Of a DNA stretch of 62,598 nt, positions 23,773 through 32,424 are shown in pieces; positions within the stretch are counted from its first letter, which is position 1; every line of letters begins with the position of its first letter. The position numbers were made by a program, and so were the translations under genes. This DNA is from Pseudomonadota bacterium (GTDB lineage: Bacteria > Bdellovibrionota > Bdellovibrionia > Bdellovibrionales > JACTMU01). The notes below the pieces were generated by a model that saw only the letters and a list, made by a program, of their open reading frames with translations, was not told the origin of the DNA and searched no databases. The DNA is taken from NCBI GenBank assembly GCA_014584465.1, contig JACTMU010000105.1:1-62598 (forward strand). The letters are read 5' to 3'.

Positions 23773-25047
23773 TTAAAGTTGATAAGAACCTGTCAAGTAG
23801 AAGGCCAAATGGAATTGTTGAATGGATTCAATTGAGGTTGAGTTGGCAACGGCTTGCCCCTGGCCATTTCCCACACCATAGGATATTCCTAGAGTGAGTG
23901 AAGAGGTTGGTTTCACCAACGAGTACCCCACCGAAAGTGTCGTAACGTCCACATGAGGGAGTTGATTCTTGCCCGCTTTGCTCAATGGGGGTGTGTTGGA
24001 GTTGTTTGTGTAGAGTCCTGCACGAAGAGCTGAAGAGTCAGAGAGATAGTACTCGACTCCGCCGGACCAATTGAGAGTCGATTGCAGGGTGAAGGGGACG
24101 GTGATCCCGCTGGAGTGGTAGTAGTCAAGGTCAAATGCAAAAAGAAGGGATTTGGATGGAAAGTAAGCACTTCCCAATGAGACTTGAATGGGAGCCGGAA
24201 GTTCATGTGCTGGAGTGGCCGTCGCGATGGCTATGTCATTGGACATTTGCCCAGTAGGCGGTTTCGGGTTATTGTTGGAATCAAGGCTCGATCCAACTTG
24301 GCGAGCTTCTGAAGTTCCACCGGCATTTATCAACTTACCAAGGACCATACCGAAAGACCATTTGGGAATGGGCATCCATTGAACACCCAGTTTGGGTAAA
24401 ATCCCGTAGCTCCGAATCGATTGATGAACATTTTGAAAAAGGAATTGGCCCGTTCCAACTGGATAGTAGTGAATCTCTTGATTGTCGATCTCATTATTGA
24501 ACCGGGCAACCCCAAAGAGGGTCAGGCCTATTGTGAAGTTATCAAAGATCTCGGTGGCAAAGCCAGGGCCTACAAGGTAGGTCGTATCCTGTCGAAAATA
24601 GCGACGTTTGAGAGTGGCTGGAAGGCCCGGTGTGGTTGAGAGTTCGGTAAGTTCATCGTTCTGATCACTGAGGTCCGAGTTGGTGACGACCACCGCAAAC
24701 CCCCACTTGGATTTGCTGTAGGACTGGGTAAAGCCAAAGAGCGCGGGAATCAAACCTGAGGAGGTGTAAGAATAGTCCTTTCCTGGGAGAACATCTTTGT
24801 AAGTTTGAATACTGTAGTTGTAGACGTTGGCCGACAAGCTAAAGTAGTCCTCTCCACTGAACGCGATGCCAGCCGGGTTGTAGTAGATTCCACTGGGATC
24901 ATCAGAGAGTGCCACAAAGGCACCTCCCATACCTGATGCGCGTTCACCTATAAGGACGTTTTTGTAGTGAAAAAGATCTGCATGGGATGTTCCCCGAAAG
25001 ATGGAGACCAGAATAGATAGTGCGATGATTTTCAAAGATGTTTTCAT
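23773..25047 (-). CDS. OmpP1/FadL-type outer-membrane protein
   Basis: A 424-residue protein with a signal peptide (MKTSLKIIALSILVSIFRGT) starting at ATG 25047, with AAAGGA upstream. The mature protein begins DLFHYKNVLIGERASGMGGA then FVALSDDPSGIYYNPAG, the FadL/TodX hallmark. The remainder alternates polar and apolar residues and ends in an aromatic/Leu beta strand (FYLTGSYQL), as in barrels. The family moves hydrophobic compounds such as fatty acids across the outer membrane. It is followed by M48 and SH3-domain genes in the same direction upstream. Confidence 0.85.
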   Translation of the reverse strand: MKTSLKIIALSILVSIFRGTSHADLFHYKNVLIGERASGMGGAFVALSDDPSGIYYNPAGIAFSGEDYFSLSANVYNYSIQTYKDVLPGKDYSYTSSGLIPALFGFTQSYSKSKWGFAVVVTNSDLSDQNDELTELSTTPGLPATLKRRYFRQDTTYLVGPGFATEIFDNFTIGLTLFGVARFNNEIDNQEIHYYPVGTGQFLFQNVHQSIRSYGILPKLGVQWMPIPKWSFGMVLGKLINAGGTSEARQVGSSLDSNNNPKPPTGQMSNDIAIATATPAHELPAPIQVSLGSAYFPSKSLLFAFDLDYYHSSGITVPFTLQSTLNWSGGVEYYLSDSSALRAGLYTNNSNTPPLSKAGKNQLPHVDVTTLSVGYSLVKPTSSLTLGISYGVGNGQGQAVANSTSIESIQQFHLAFYLTGSYQL

Positions 25048-25097
25048 TGGTTTTAAGTCCTTTCCATCCGCAACGGACATTTTCTCAAACTTCCGTC

Positions 25098-25922
25098 TTA
25101 GAGAGAGGTTCTTTCCCTTTGAGACATGTTCAGCGAAAAGCGATGCAAGAGGTGTCGATTGTCAACGGCCTTCAGGCCGTTCTGTTTCAAAAACTTCTCA
25201 AAAGCAGCGATTCTCTCTTCAAAAGGAGGATGGGTTTTGGCTACCTTCACTGTGCTCAATTGGGTTTTGATGCGTTCAAGGTAGCTCTTGAGTGCCCAAG
25301 GATCATATCCGACCGCTGAGACGTAAACGGACCCTGCCCAATCAGCTTCAAACTCCTTCTCTTTACCCAGACCGTCCTCCACGAGGATGTCCAACCCTTT
25401 GTTGACCATCGTGGCCACAGCTTCTCCCATCTGTGATCCGCCTCGAGACATCATGCGAACCAGAGTTTCAGAACTGCTCACTTCACGATCTTTTTTGATC
25501 TGAGAATACATATGCTTTTCATTGATGTGGGCAATCTCATGCGCCAATACACCTGCAAGTTCATCTTCACTTCGGATTTTTGTAAGAAGGCCACGAGTCA
25601 CAAAGACATAACCTCCCGGAGTGGCAAATGCATTGATCTCTTCAGTGTCCAAAATGGCAAAGTAGTAGGTGATTTCGGGTCGGGCTGAATGTCGAAGAAT
25701 CGTTTGACCTACAAGATTGACGTAGCGGACCAGCCGTGGATTTTTGAAAAATGCGCCAAAGTGGCCTGCCAGGCGTTCTGCCATCATCTTTCCAACATGG
25801 ACCTCCTCTTCGATCTGGGCTCGCAACCTCTCTTTGTGCTCCTCCTCCGTGAGAGGAGGGGTCGAGCAGTTTAAGAGCGCGAAAACAGAGATGTTGAAAA
25901 TCCATATCCTTAAATAGGTCAC
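25098..25922 (-). CDS. M48 family metalloprotease lipoprotein
   Basis: A 274-residue lipoprotein with the lipobox Cys at 19 (FALLNC). It has the HEIAH zinc motif at residues 128-132 and the third ligand Glu192 in EADW. This is the BepA/YfgC/LoiP-type of periplasmic quality-control proteases that act on outer-membrane proteins. The ATG overlaps the stop of the SH3-domain gene upstream (ATGA), so the two are co-translated. It may help assemble the FadL-like barrel downstream; that is my inference. Confidence 0.9.
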   Translation of the reverse strand: MTYLRIWIFNISVFALLNCSTPPLTEEEHKERLRAQIEEEVHVGKMMAERLAGHFGAFFKNPRLVRYVNLVGQTILRHSARPEITYYFAILDTEEINAFATPGGYVFVTRGLLTKIRSEDELAGVLAHEIAHINEKHMYSQIKKDREVSSSETLVRMMSRGGSQMGEAVATMVNKGLDILVEDGLGKEKEFEADWAGSVYVSAVGYDPWALKSYLERIKTQLSTVKVAKTHPPFEERIAAFEKFLKQNGLKAVDNRHLLHRFSLNMSQRERTSL

Positions 25923-26440
25923 TGCAAATTTCCATCCTTAATGAAAGAGTCAACCTCAGTCTCTTTGACCTTGAGCTTTTCGATCCTCTTGATCGCCGAA
26001 GGATCTCGTTTGTACTTCTCCTCCTCTTTGCCTCGCTTTCCGGCAACTAAGCCACGAGTTGCAGCTGAGACAGTCTTTGGCTTCGGTCTTTTTCGACTCA
26101 CGCGACTTTGGTCTTGGACCTCTTGATTGGTGAGCTCTGCATTTCCAATGGGTCTGTTGGGGGAGGTGAAGAGTTTGGAGATCCAGCCTTTGGTCTCGCC
26201 CATTTGAACTTGAAGCCATATTCCGCTCTTTGAGATCACGGTCAATTGATCTCCGCGATTGAGGTTCAAAATCGATTCGGCATTCATCTTAGGCTCTTTT
26301 CGAATTTCGGCGTTGGCGGACTGAACAAAGACCACATCAGGCTGTGATGGAGCATCTTGTGCCAATACTAAAGAAGGAGTTGATAGCTCTAACACCAAGA
26401 GCAGATGACTCAATAGGATCGCAAAAATTGAATGGACCAT
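25919..26440 (-). CDS. Secreted SH3-domain protein
   Basis: A 173-residue protein from ATG 26440 (a longer start at 26491 is possible). The signal is MVHSIFAILLSHLLLVLELS. The bacterial SH3 domain covers about residues 34-92 (VVFVQSANAEIRKEPKMNAE ... LQVQMGETKGWISKLF), which normally binds peptidoglycan peptides. A basic, coiled tail (RKRPKPKTVSAATRGLVAGK) follows. Its stop overlaps the start of the M48 gene. Confidence 0.75.
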   Translation of the reverse strand: MVHSIFAILLSHLLLVLELSTPSLVLAQDAPSQPDVVFVQSANAEIRKEPKMNAESILNLNRGDQLTVISKSGIWLQVQMGETKGWISKLFTSPNRPIGNAELTNQEVQDQSRVSRKRPKPKTVSAATRGLVAGKRGKEEEKYKRDPSAIKRIEKLKVKETEVDSFIKDGNLQ

Positions 26441-26621
26441 TCCTCGACACCCCCAAAAAGAATTTCCCAATTTCCAGTTCGTACGTAGCATTAGATTATA
26501 TGAATAAATGCAAATCTGTGGAAAGATGTTTAAATGAAGATGCGCGTCACGCGTCGCGCTCAGCAGTGACGGGTGTAAGACCGCTGCGAGGTTTAAGATC
26601 TATATGATGGCAGGGTGACCA

Positions 26622-28826
26622 GTGAGAAGACGACGAATTTTAAGGTCCCTCATTGGGATTACGTTTTTGAGTGTGACACTATTCTTTTGGGATCAGATGA
26701 GTTGGACTCACCTTTTTGAGAAGCGAACCTTGGACTTTAGGTACCGATATTTCAATCCGGGCGGTTCGTTTTCAAAGGACTTGGTTCTTGTCGACATTGG
26801 AGAGAGTGATCTAAAAACATTGGAGCCTCTCTTTGGAAGATGGCCGTGGTCTCGAAGTGTCATAAGACAAATTCTTGAGTTCGTCAGCATGGGTGAACCT
26901 CGAGCCATTCTCTTTGACATCCTCTTTACTGAATCTCAGAGGAGCGAGTGTGTTGTTGGCGAGGGAAGGATGACCTCTGATCAGGAGCTAGCTCTGTCTT
27001 GCAAAGAGATGGGAAATATCTCATTTGCGATGCAGTTCACCGATTCCGATGAGGAAAATCCGCTTCCCTCTGGGTTTCGGGAATTCTACGGTCTGAAAAC
27101 TGACATCCAAGAGGAGATCTCGTGGAAGGATCTCTTTTTGCATGAGGGATTTAGAGATCATGCGGTACCGGCAAAGGAGTTTCTCTTCCGTGTCCCTATG
27201 GTGCATGTCGTTAATTTTCCTCCAGATTTGGATGGAGTCTTTCGAAGTTCGCCGCTCCTATTTCACTTTGATCAGAGCTGGTACCCCTCACTTGGACTGC
27301 GTGGAATTCTTTCTCTATTGGACCAACCCAAGATCACCTTGGATCGTGGTGAGCTTGAGATTCAAAGCCAATCACGAGCCCCTCTGCACATCAGGTTGGA
27401 TGAACGAGGTCGAGTTCCCCTCTACTTCTACAAAGCCAGTGAGGAGCCCACCGTGGTCTCGGTCAGCGCAATTGTGGACTCAAGTCAAAAGGTCCTTTCG
27501 GGAAAGGTGGCCGATCCCTCAAAGCTCGCGGTGAATCCAGAGATTTTCAATCAAAAAGTTGTGATCATTGGGACAAGTGCAGTGGGTCTGTCTGATTTGA
27601 AGAACACTCCGATCGACAACCTCTATCCGGGGGTGAATCTCCATACGACTCTCATTTCCAACGTCTTAAAAGAGGAGCGTCTGACTGATCTCACCAAACT
27701 TCAGCGCGACCTGATCGTGGTGATGATTCTATTGAGTGTCTATCTGGGCATGGTTTTGATTGATCACATTGCACTTCGAGTTGTCTTACCTATAGGTGTT
27801 GGGATTTTCTACATCGCCATCTCGTTGTGGATCTTTCAAGAGCACGCCATTGCGCTCCCTATGGCGATGCCACTCGTCTATTGGTTGTTGTCACTTGGCG
27901 ATGGTCTCTCCTATCTTGCCTTGTCAGAGGCACGTGCAACGAAAAAGATCAAGAGTACATTGTCGAGGTATCTTTCCCCTCAAATGACGGATCAGTTGGT
28001 GCGCGAGGGGAAAGATCCCACCGCAGAAGTGGGGCACCATGAGACTTTGTCGGTTCTTTTCTCAGACATTCGCGGGTTCACTTCGCTTTCTGAAAAGATG
28101 GAGGTTCGAAGTCTCGTTGCGCTGTTAAATGAATATCTGGGAGAGATGACCTCCATTGTCTTTCAACACTCAGGCACACTTGACAAATTCATCGGAGACG
28201 CCGTGATGGCCTTTTGGGGTGCGCCCATTGCCGACCCCAACCACGCGCTTCACGCCGTTTTGTGTGCAATGGAGATGAAGTTCAAACTCAATGAACTGAA
28301 TCAGAACTGGAGGAGTTTGGGGTGTCCACCCCTTGAAATTGGCGTTGGAATTAATACCGGTGATGTCATTGTCGGAAACATAGGATCTGAGCTGCGGCTC
28401 AACTACACCGTCATCGGGGATAATGTAAACCTCGCCTCTCGCATTGAGGGTTTAACAAAATACTATGGAACTTCTTTGCTTGTGGGGGAGGAGTGCCATG
28501 AACTCATTCGCACATCCATCCTTTGTCGTCCGGTCGATCTTGTCAGGGTCAAAGGGAAGGATCGCCCGGTCTCTATCTTTGAACCCCTGTGCCAGAAAGG
28601 GGAGGAAGCCGCTTCAGGATTTGAAGAGTTTGCCTGTAAGACCACGGAGGCCTTCAGTGCTTATCGAAGAGGCGCGTTTCAACAGGCAGCACTCATTTAT
28701 GAAGAGATTGACCATGGTAGATTGCAAGTGGATCCTCTGAGCCGTCTCTTTGTAAAGCGATGTCGAGCGCTCGTAGACAATCCACCGACCGAGTGGGATG
28801 GGATCTACACGGCCACATCTAAGTAG
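26622..28826 (+). CDS. CHASE2-domain adenylate/guanylate cyclase
   Basis: A 734-residue membrane protein from GTG 26622. An N-terminal helix is followed by a periplasmic CHASE2 sensor (FEKRTLDFRYRYFNPGGSFS; DLVLVDIGESDLKTLEPLFG; PRAILFDILF), three membrane helices near residues 365-430, then the class III cyclase domain. Metal-binding aspartates are Asp482 (LFSDIRGF) and Asp526 (IGDAVMAFWG), and GINTGDVIVGNIGS and DNVNLASRIEGLT are present. It converts ATP (or GTP) to a cyclic nucleotide in response to an external signal. The last 80 residues may be a TPR-like tail. No receptor for the nucleotide is adjacent. Confidence 0.9.
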   Translation: MRRRRILRSLIGITFLSVTLFFWDQMSWTHLFEKRTLDFRYRYFNPGGSFSKDLVLVDIGESDLKTLEPLFGRWPWSRSVIRQILEFVSMGEPRAILFDILFTESQRSECVVGEGRMTSDQELALSCKEMGNISFAMQFTDSDEENPLPSGFREFYGLKTDIQEEISWKDLFLHEGFRDHAVPAKEFLFRVPMVHVVNFPPDLDGVFRSSPLLFHFDQSWYPSLGLRGILSLLDQPKITLDRGELEIQSQSRAPLHIRLDERGRVPLYFYKASEEPTVVSVSAIVDSSQKVLSGKVADPSKLAVNPEIFNQKVVIIGTSAVGLSDLKNTPIDNLYPGVNLHTTLISNVLKEERLTDLTKLQRDLIVVMILLSVYLGMVLIDHIALRVVLPIGVGIFYIAISLWIFQEHAIALPMAMPLVYWLLSLGDGLSYLALSEARATKKIKSTLSRYLSPQMTDQLVREGKDPTAEVGHHETLSVLFSDIRGFTSLSEKMEVRSLVALLNEYLGEMTSIVFQHSGTLDKFIGDAVMAFWGAPIADPNHALHAVLCAMEMKFKLNELNQNWRSLGCPPLEIGVGINTGDVIVGNIGSELRLNYTVIGDNVNLASRIEGLTKYYGTSLLVGEECHELIRTSILCRPVDLVRVKGKDRPVSIFEPLCQKGEEAASGFEEFACKTTEAFSAYRRGAFQQAALIYEEIDHGRLQVDPLSRLFVKRCRALVDNPPTEWDGIYTATSK

Positions 28827-28931
28827 GGGCTGTCCGGTAATTCCATTTTTGCCGATTTCTATAAGTTTTCCTTATACCTTCGTTGAGCCTCCTCGAGTTA
28901 GCGCCTCTGGCTAGCCCTAAGTAGGGGCTGT
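28819..28931. repeat. Repeat insertion flanked by a 15-bp direct repeat
   Basis: CTAAGTAGGGGCTGT occurs at 28819-28833 and again at 28917-28931. Between them is a segment that contains the 58-bp repeat shared with 23370-23427. The first copy covers the stop codon of the cyclase gene. The layout fits insertion with a 15-bp target duplication, or a duplication event; either way the piece is foreign to the gene end. The start of the segment (28824-28848) also resembles the sequence at the rpoN stop (61873-61897). Confidence 0.75.
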
Positions 28932-29004
28932 TGACAACGTCCATCATATTCATGTAGTGGTCAGACGAAATCCTTTTTTCTGAAAGGATCTTGGGAAGAG
29001 GTTT

Positions 29005-29211
29005 ATGAATCAGTTTCAGGCCGTAATCTTGGGCTTCATCATATTTAAGGTTTTACTTACCATCAGCGCGATTGCAGGTCTCTTTTGGTGGGCAAAGGGT
29101 TTAAACGAAAATAGCACGGCCGCGATTTCCCACAAGTTTCGTTGGATCTTTCCCGTGTTCATGGGTTTTGTGGCCTTGTCGGCATTCTTCGTCGTTCGTC
29201 TCTTCGTGTAG
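29005..29211 (+). CDS. Small two-helix membrane protein
   Basis: A 68-residue protein with AGAGG before ATG 29005. Two membrane helices are clear (AVILGFIIFKVLLTISAIAG then LFWWAK, and FPVFMGFVALSAFFVVRLFV). No family recognised. A hairpin follows its stop by 13 bases. Confidence 0.65.
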   Translation: MNQFQAVILGFIIFKVLLTISAIAGLFWWAKGLNENSTAAISHKFRWIFPVFMGFVALSAFFVVRLFV

Positions 29212-29223
29212 GTGTATGGGCGC

Positions 29224-29252
29224 AGGGCATGGCGCATTTGCGCCGAAGCCCT
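29224..29252 (+). terminator. Hairpin between convergent genes, weak terminator
   Basis: AGGGC (29224-29228), an inner palindrome GGCGCATTTGCGCC, and GCCCT (29248-29252) form a stable stem. It lies between the small membrane protein (+) and the protease (-) genes, a typical place for a two-way terminator, but there is no T run on the + side. Confidence 0.4.
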
Positions 29253-29310
29253 ACAGTGTGCTTAGCTGCGAAAGCGGGTTTCACGCCAGGCACTGCATTT
29301 TCGGTGAGAG

Positions 29311-30648
29311 TCATTCCAATCGAATCGACCAACTTCGTAATGTGCCAACATCTTGTCGAGCCAAGTCTTGGACCGTTAACACCCAATTGCCGCTCTCCTC
29401 AATCTGGCTGAGTGTGGAGAGATCGGTTTGAGAAGTTAACTCAGTTCCAAAGGTCCCTACGATGTTGTCCGATGAGCCACCTTGACGGTTGTGAAGAACA
29501 AACTTTCGACCGTCCGGGGCGGCGAGCGTAAGAACCAGATCTCCAATCCAAGTGTGTTGGATGTTGACGGTGATCTTGACTGTACGACCCTTTGGAGACT
29601 GAGGGATGGCAATCGTTGAGGAGGTCCCCTTTTTGCTGTTGTCAGGGATCGATTCCGCGGTGTCATTTGAAAACTCCATTGAACTTTGTGATCCGGCGCC
29701 ATCAGGAAGATGTGCCAGAATTCTTGTAACATTGGTGACATCTTCACCTCGACACCCATCTTCGGCACAGACGTTTGAGATCATACACCCATTACGACTT
29801 ACAAAGTCGACCTCTCCTCGGACGAGGATTCCCTCGATGACACCAGTGTCAGCATTGAAAACGGCCGAACCTGAGTTGCCACCATATGTGTCAAGATTTG
29901 CGACGAAGAAAGTCGCTGTTTGAGATCGTACAAACCCTGACGTGGTGACCTTGGTGGGTAGACCCACTGGGTGGCCGATGACTAAGACCTCCTGTCCTAG
30001 GTCGATCTTTCCACTTGTTCGGATCATTAAAGGTTGATGATCAAGCACTTTCTGACTGAGACGAACAAGTGCAAAGTCAGAGCCATTTTGGTTCACTTCT
30101 CGATAGATGAGCTCGGCACATTGGTAAATTTGATCATCCGGGAGTACTTTTGGAAGCGTTCCTTCCTCGTGAATGGCGTAACCAAATGCAAATCGTGTGT
30201 TGAGGCAGCTGCTTTGGCTCGTAATGCAATGACCTGCAGTGAGAATCAGATCCTCGCCGATCAGGGAGCCAGAGCAAAAGGCCGCCATCTCTTGATTTCC
30301 GAAGGGCTCCTCAGGGCAGAGTCCATATCTTGTTGCAAAATTGTCTCCTTTGATGTTGGAACTGCCATCTCCGCGAGGCTCGATCTTTTCACTTCGAAAG
30401 AGGGCAACGGTGGAGTCGGCAAGCTGAAGCAGGTTCGCATTGTCGACTTGGTAAAGGTCCAAGCGATTGTCCACTCCATAGATCACTTTGGGTGTGAAAG
30501 GACCTTCGTTGTCGACATCATTAGGAGTGTCCCCGCCATCGACGTTGGTTTGATCGAGATCTTGATCTAGTTTGATAGGTTGATTTTCATTTTGACAGGC
30601 GGATAGACCCAAAAGTGTCAAAAAGAGACCTAGTCTTGCGATTTTCAT
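29311..30648 (-). CDS. Trypsin-like serine protease lipoprotein with P domain
   Basis: A 445-residue protein with a lipobox at Cys18 (LLGLSAC) and GAGGAGGGGG before the ATG. The S1 domain has His140 (LTAGHC), Asp191 (SDFALVRL) and Ser259 (GGNSGSAV), a complete catalytic triad, and paired cysteines. The C-terminal 110 residues are a proprotein-convertase P domain (IPDNSKKGTSSTIAIPQSPK; IQHTWIGDLVLTLAAPDGRK), found in many secreted bacterial proteases. It probably acts at the cell surface. The short linker before the protease is acidic and low complexity. Confidence 0.9.
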   Translation of the reverse strand: MKIARLGLFLTLLGLSACQNENQPIKLDQDLDQTNVDGGDTPNDVDNEGPFTPKVIYGVDNRLDLYQVDNANLLQLADSTVALFRSEKIEPRGDGSSNIKGDNFATRYGLCPEEPFGNQEMAAFCSGSLIGEDLILTAGHCITSQSSCLNTRFAFGYAIHEEGTLPKVLPDDQIYQCAELIYREVNQNGSDFALVRLSQKVLDHQPLMIRTSGKIDLGQEVLVIGHPVGLPTKVTTSGFVRSQTATFFVANLDTYGGNSGSAVFNADTGVIEGILVRGEVDFVSRNGCMISNVCAEDGCRGEDVTNVTRILAHLPDGAGSQSSMEFSNDTAESIPDNSKKGTSSTIAIPQSPKGRTVKITVNIQHTWIGDLVLTLAAPDGRKFVLHNRQGGSSDNIVGTFGTELTSQTDLSTLSQIEESGNWVLTVQDLARQDVGTLRSWSIRLE

Positions 30649-30784
30649 TCCCCCTCCTCGCGTAAAGCTGTTTGTCTCTATGCAAGTCCTAAGTCGGCCT
30701 GCTTCAACGACAAACTTGACAGCTATGACAATTTGTCGGGTGATCTAGGTTAATCATTTAATAAAAGATTTCGATCAAGAATTT

Positions 30785-30852
30785 TAGGAGGCAATCCCTT
30801 TCGAATCATAACGTGTGTTGTTTTAACAACTCTTTTTGCAGCTCACTCTACA
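30785..30852 (+). other. Signal-peptide sequence lacking a start codon
   Basis: TAGGAGGC at 30785-30792 is a near-perfect ribosome site. In the frame of the gene at 30853 the next codons read NPFRIITCVVLTTLFAAHST, a good signal peptide ending just before the ATG. No ATG, GTG or TTG lies in this frame before 30853. Either a rare start (for example ATA or ATC) is used, or a base has been lost or misread. Confidence 0.55.
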
Positions 30853-32295
30853 ATGGTCGGTGCGAAGACTTTGGGAGATGAATCTCCTTTTGGGTTTCTC
30901 TTCTCGTTTTATCCGAAGAATCGAGTTAAGGATCAGACACGTCCCGACCCAGCCCACGATCTTCCCTCGGATCGACCCTACTATTCAACCGCATTGGAGC
31001 TGGGGTCTCATTGGGAGAGGACCACTCATCCACTCATCGATTGGCAGTTTGTTCAACGAGGTCCGAATGAGATTCAGAAGGGGATTTATGATTGGTCGAT
31101 TCCAGACAATTTTTTAAGGCACATCCCGGTTTCACTGAAGCTCGTGGTGAATCTTTGGCCTGGTTATGAGCGCCTGACTCCAAAGGGGTGGAAATTCAAA
31201 GCCAAAGATGAGGCAATGAGAGCTATGGTTCAAAATGCCTATCTCAGTTTTGTAAAGAAGGCAGTTGAAAGATATGATGGTGACGGCATTGAGGACATGC
31301 CCGGGCTTACCAATCCCGTTCGACATTGGCAGATCCTCAATGAACCCTCTTCAAAGCCGGTGATGACGGGGGCTTGTTCGCCTGGACCGCAGTGCGCGAG
31401 CAGCGAGTGGCAAAAGCCGGATGAGCTCTTTGAGTTTCTGAAGATCACTGTTGAGGCCATTCGTAGCGCCGATCGTACGGCGAGGGTTCTTGCGCCAGGC
31501 ACCGTCGATGTGGGAGGTCGTATCAATGATCTTGTCTACAGAAATCTATGGAGTCGAGTGATCGAACTGCGTCCTCGAGTGGACATCTTTGACATCCACT
31601 GGTTTGGGGTGTGGAGTGAGTTCAAGGCGCAGTATCAGCGTTATCGTCTCAAGCTCAACGAGGCAGGAATGTCCCAAGTTCCCATTTGGGTTACAGAGAG
31701 CGGTTCTCCCTCGCATAAGAGAGGTGAGCGGTGGCAGGCGTTGGATCATGTGCGCCGATTTGTCTATCCGTTGGCCTTGGGAGTAGAGAAGATTTTTCGT
31801 GCTTGGTCCCTTGTGGAAGGTTGGCCCCCTTTTGACTGCAAGTCGGACTTTGATTTCACGGGACTCATCTACGATGGTCTCTGCGAGGGAGATCTTGGTT
31901 ATGGTCAGAAGAAGTTGGCCTTCTATTCCTACCGCCAGACAACGGAAAAGCTTAAGAACTCAAGGTGGAAGGATGTTCGGATCCTGAGAGAGGAAAAAGG
32001 GGGACTCTATCTCTTTGAGTTTCCTCAGCGCCCTGGGGGATCGTTGAAGACCCTCTATGTGGGATGGATGGATGATGAAGATCCAAAGAGTCCTAAGAAG
32101 GGAAGGGCGACCTTCAAGGTCGACGGTGGATCCGTTGTTCGAGTGACGGAAGGAGTTCCAAGAGGGGATCACGGCAAAGATCACCATGGGAAAGCCTGGT
32201 CCGAAATCTTTGCATCTCAAAAGATAAATCCTTTCAGGGGCAAGGTCGAGATTGAGTTCGGGGTGTCTCCGCAGTTTATTGAAATTATGAAATAA
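30853..32295 (+). CDS. Glycoside-hydrolase-like TIM-barrel protein
   Basis: From the ATG at 30853 it has 480 residues, with no ribosome site of its own (see the preceding entry). The fold signs are those of clan-A glycosidases: ILNEPSS with the acid/base Glu164 and IWVTESGSPS with the likely nucleophile Glu282, plus WSIPDNFLRHI and FDIHWFG between them. The GH39/GH5-like group fits, but I cannot fix the family or substrate. The C-terminal 90 residues look like a beta-sandwich. It is divergent from the P-domain protease gene. Confidence 0.65.
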   Translation: MVGAKTLGDESPFGFLFSFYPKNRVKDQTRPDPAHDLPSDRPYYSTALELGSHWERTTHPLIDWQFVQRGPNEIQKGIYDWSIPDNFLRHIPVSLKLVVNLWPGYERLTPKGWKFKAKDEAMRAMVQNAYLSFVKKAVERYDGDGIEDMPGLTNPVRHWQILNEPSSKPVMTGACSPGPQCASSEWQKPDELFEFLKITVEAIRSADRTARVLAPGTVDVGGRINDLVYRNLWSRVIELRPRVDIFDIHWFGVWSEFKAQYQRYRLKLNEAGMSQVPIWVTESGSPSHKRGERWQALDHVRRFVYPLALGVEKIFRAWSLVEGWPPFDCKSDFDFTGLIYDGLCEGDLGYGQKKLAFYSYRQTTEKLKNSRWKDVRILREEKGGLYLFEFPQRPGGSLKTLYVGWMDDEDPKSPKKGRATFKVDGGSVVRVTEGVPRGDHGKDHHGKAWSEIFASQKINPFRGKVEIEFGVSPQFIEIMK

Positions 32296-32401
32296 ACAAA
32301 GGAAACGACCGAAAGATCCTTAGATGAAACACCGAACTGGATTAAGGTCTAGGACCAATCTTTTTTCTTATTTCGATCTTCAATCTTTGCAAGAATCAAG
32401 T

Positions 32402-32418
32402 GTCCTACTTCGTAGGAC
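32402..32418 (+). promoter_or_regulatory. Hairpin just before the lytic transglycosylase start
   Basis: GTCCTAC TTC GTAGGAC is a perfect 7-bp stem with a 3-base loop, ending 6 bases before the ATG at 32425. It covers the only AGGA that could act as ribosome site for this ATG. It could limit translation, or the true start could be the TTG at 32485, which has AAGGT upstream. Confidence 0.35.
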
Positions 32419-32424
32419 GAGAGG

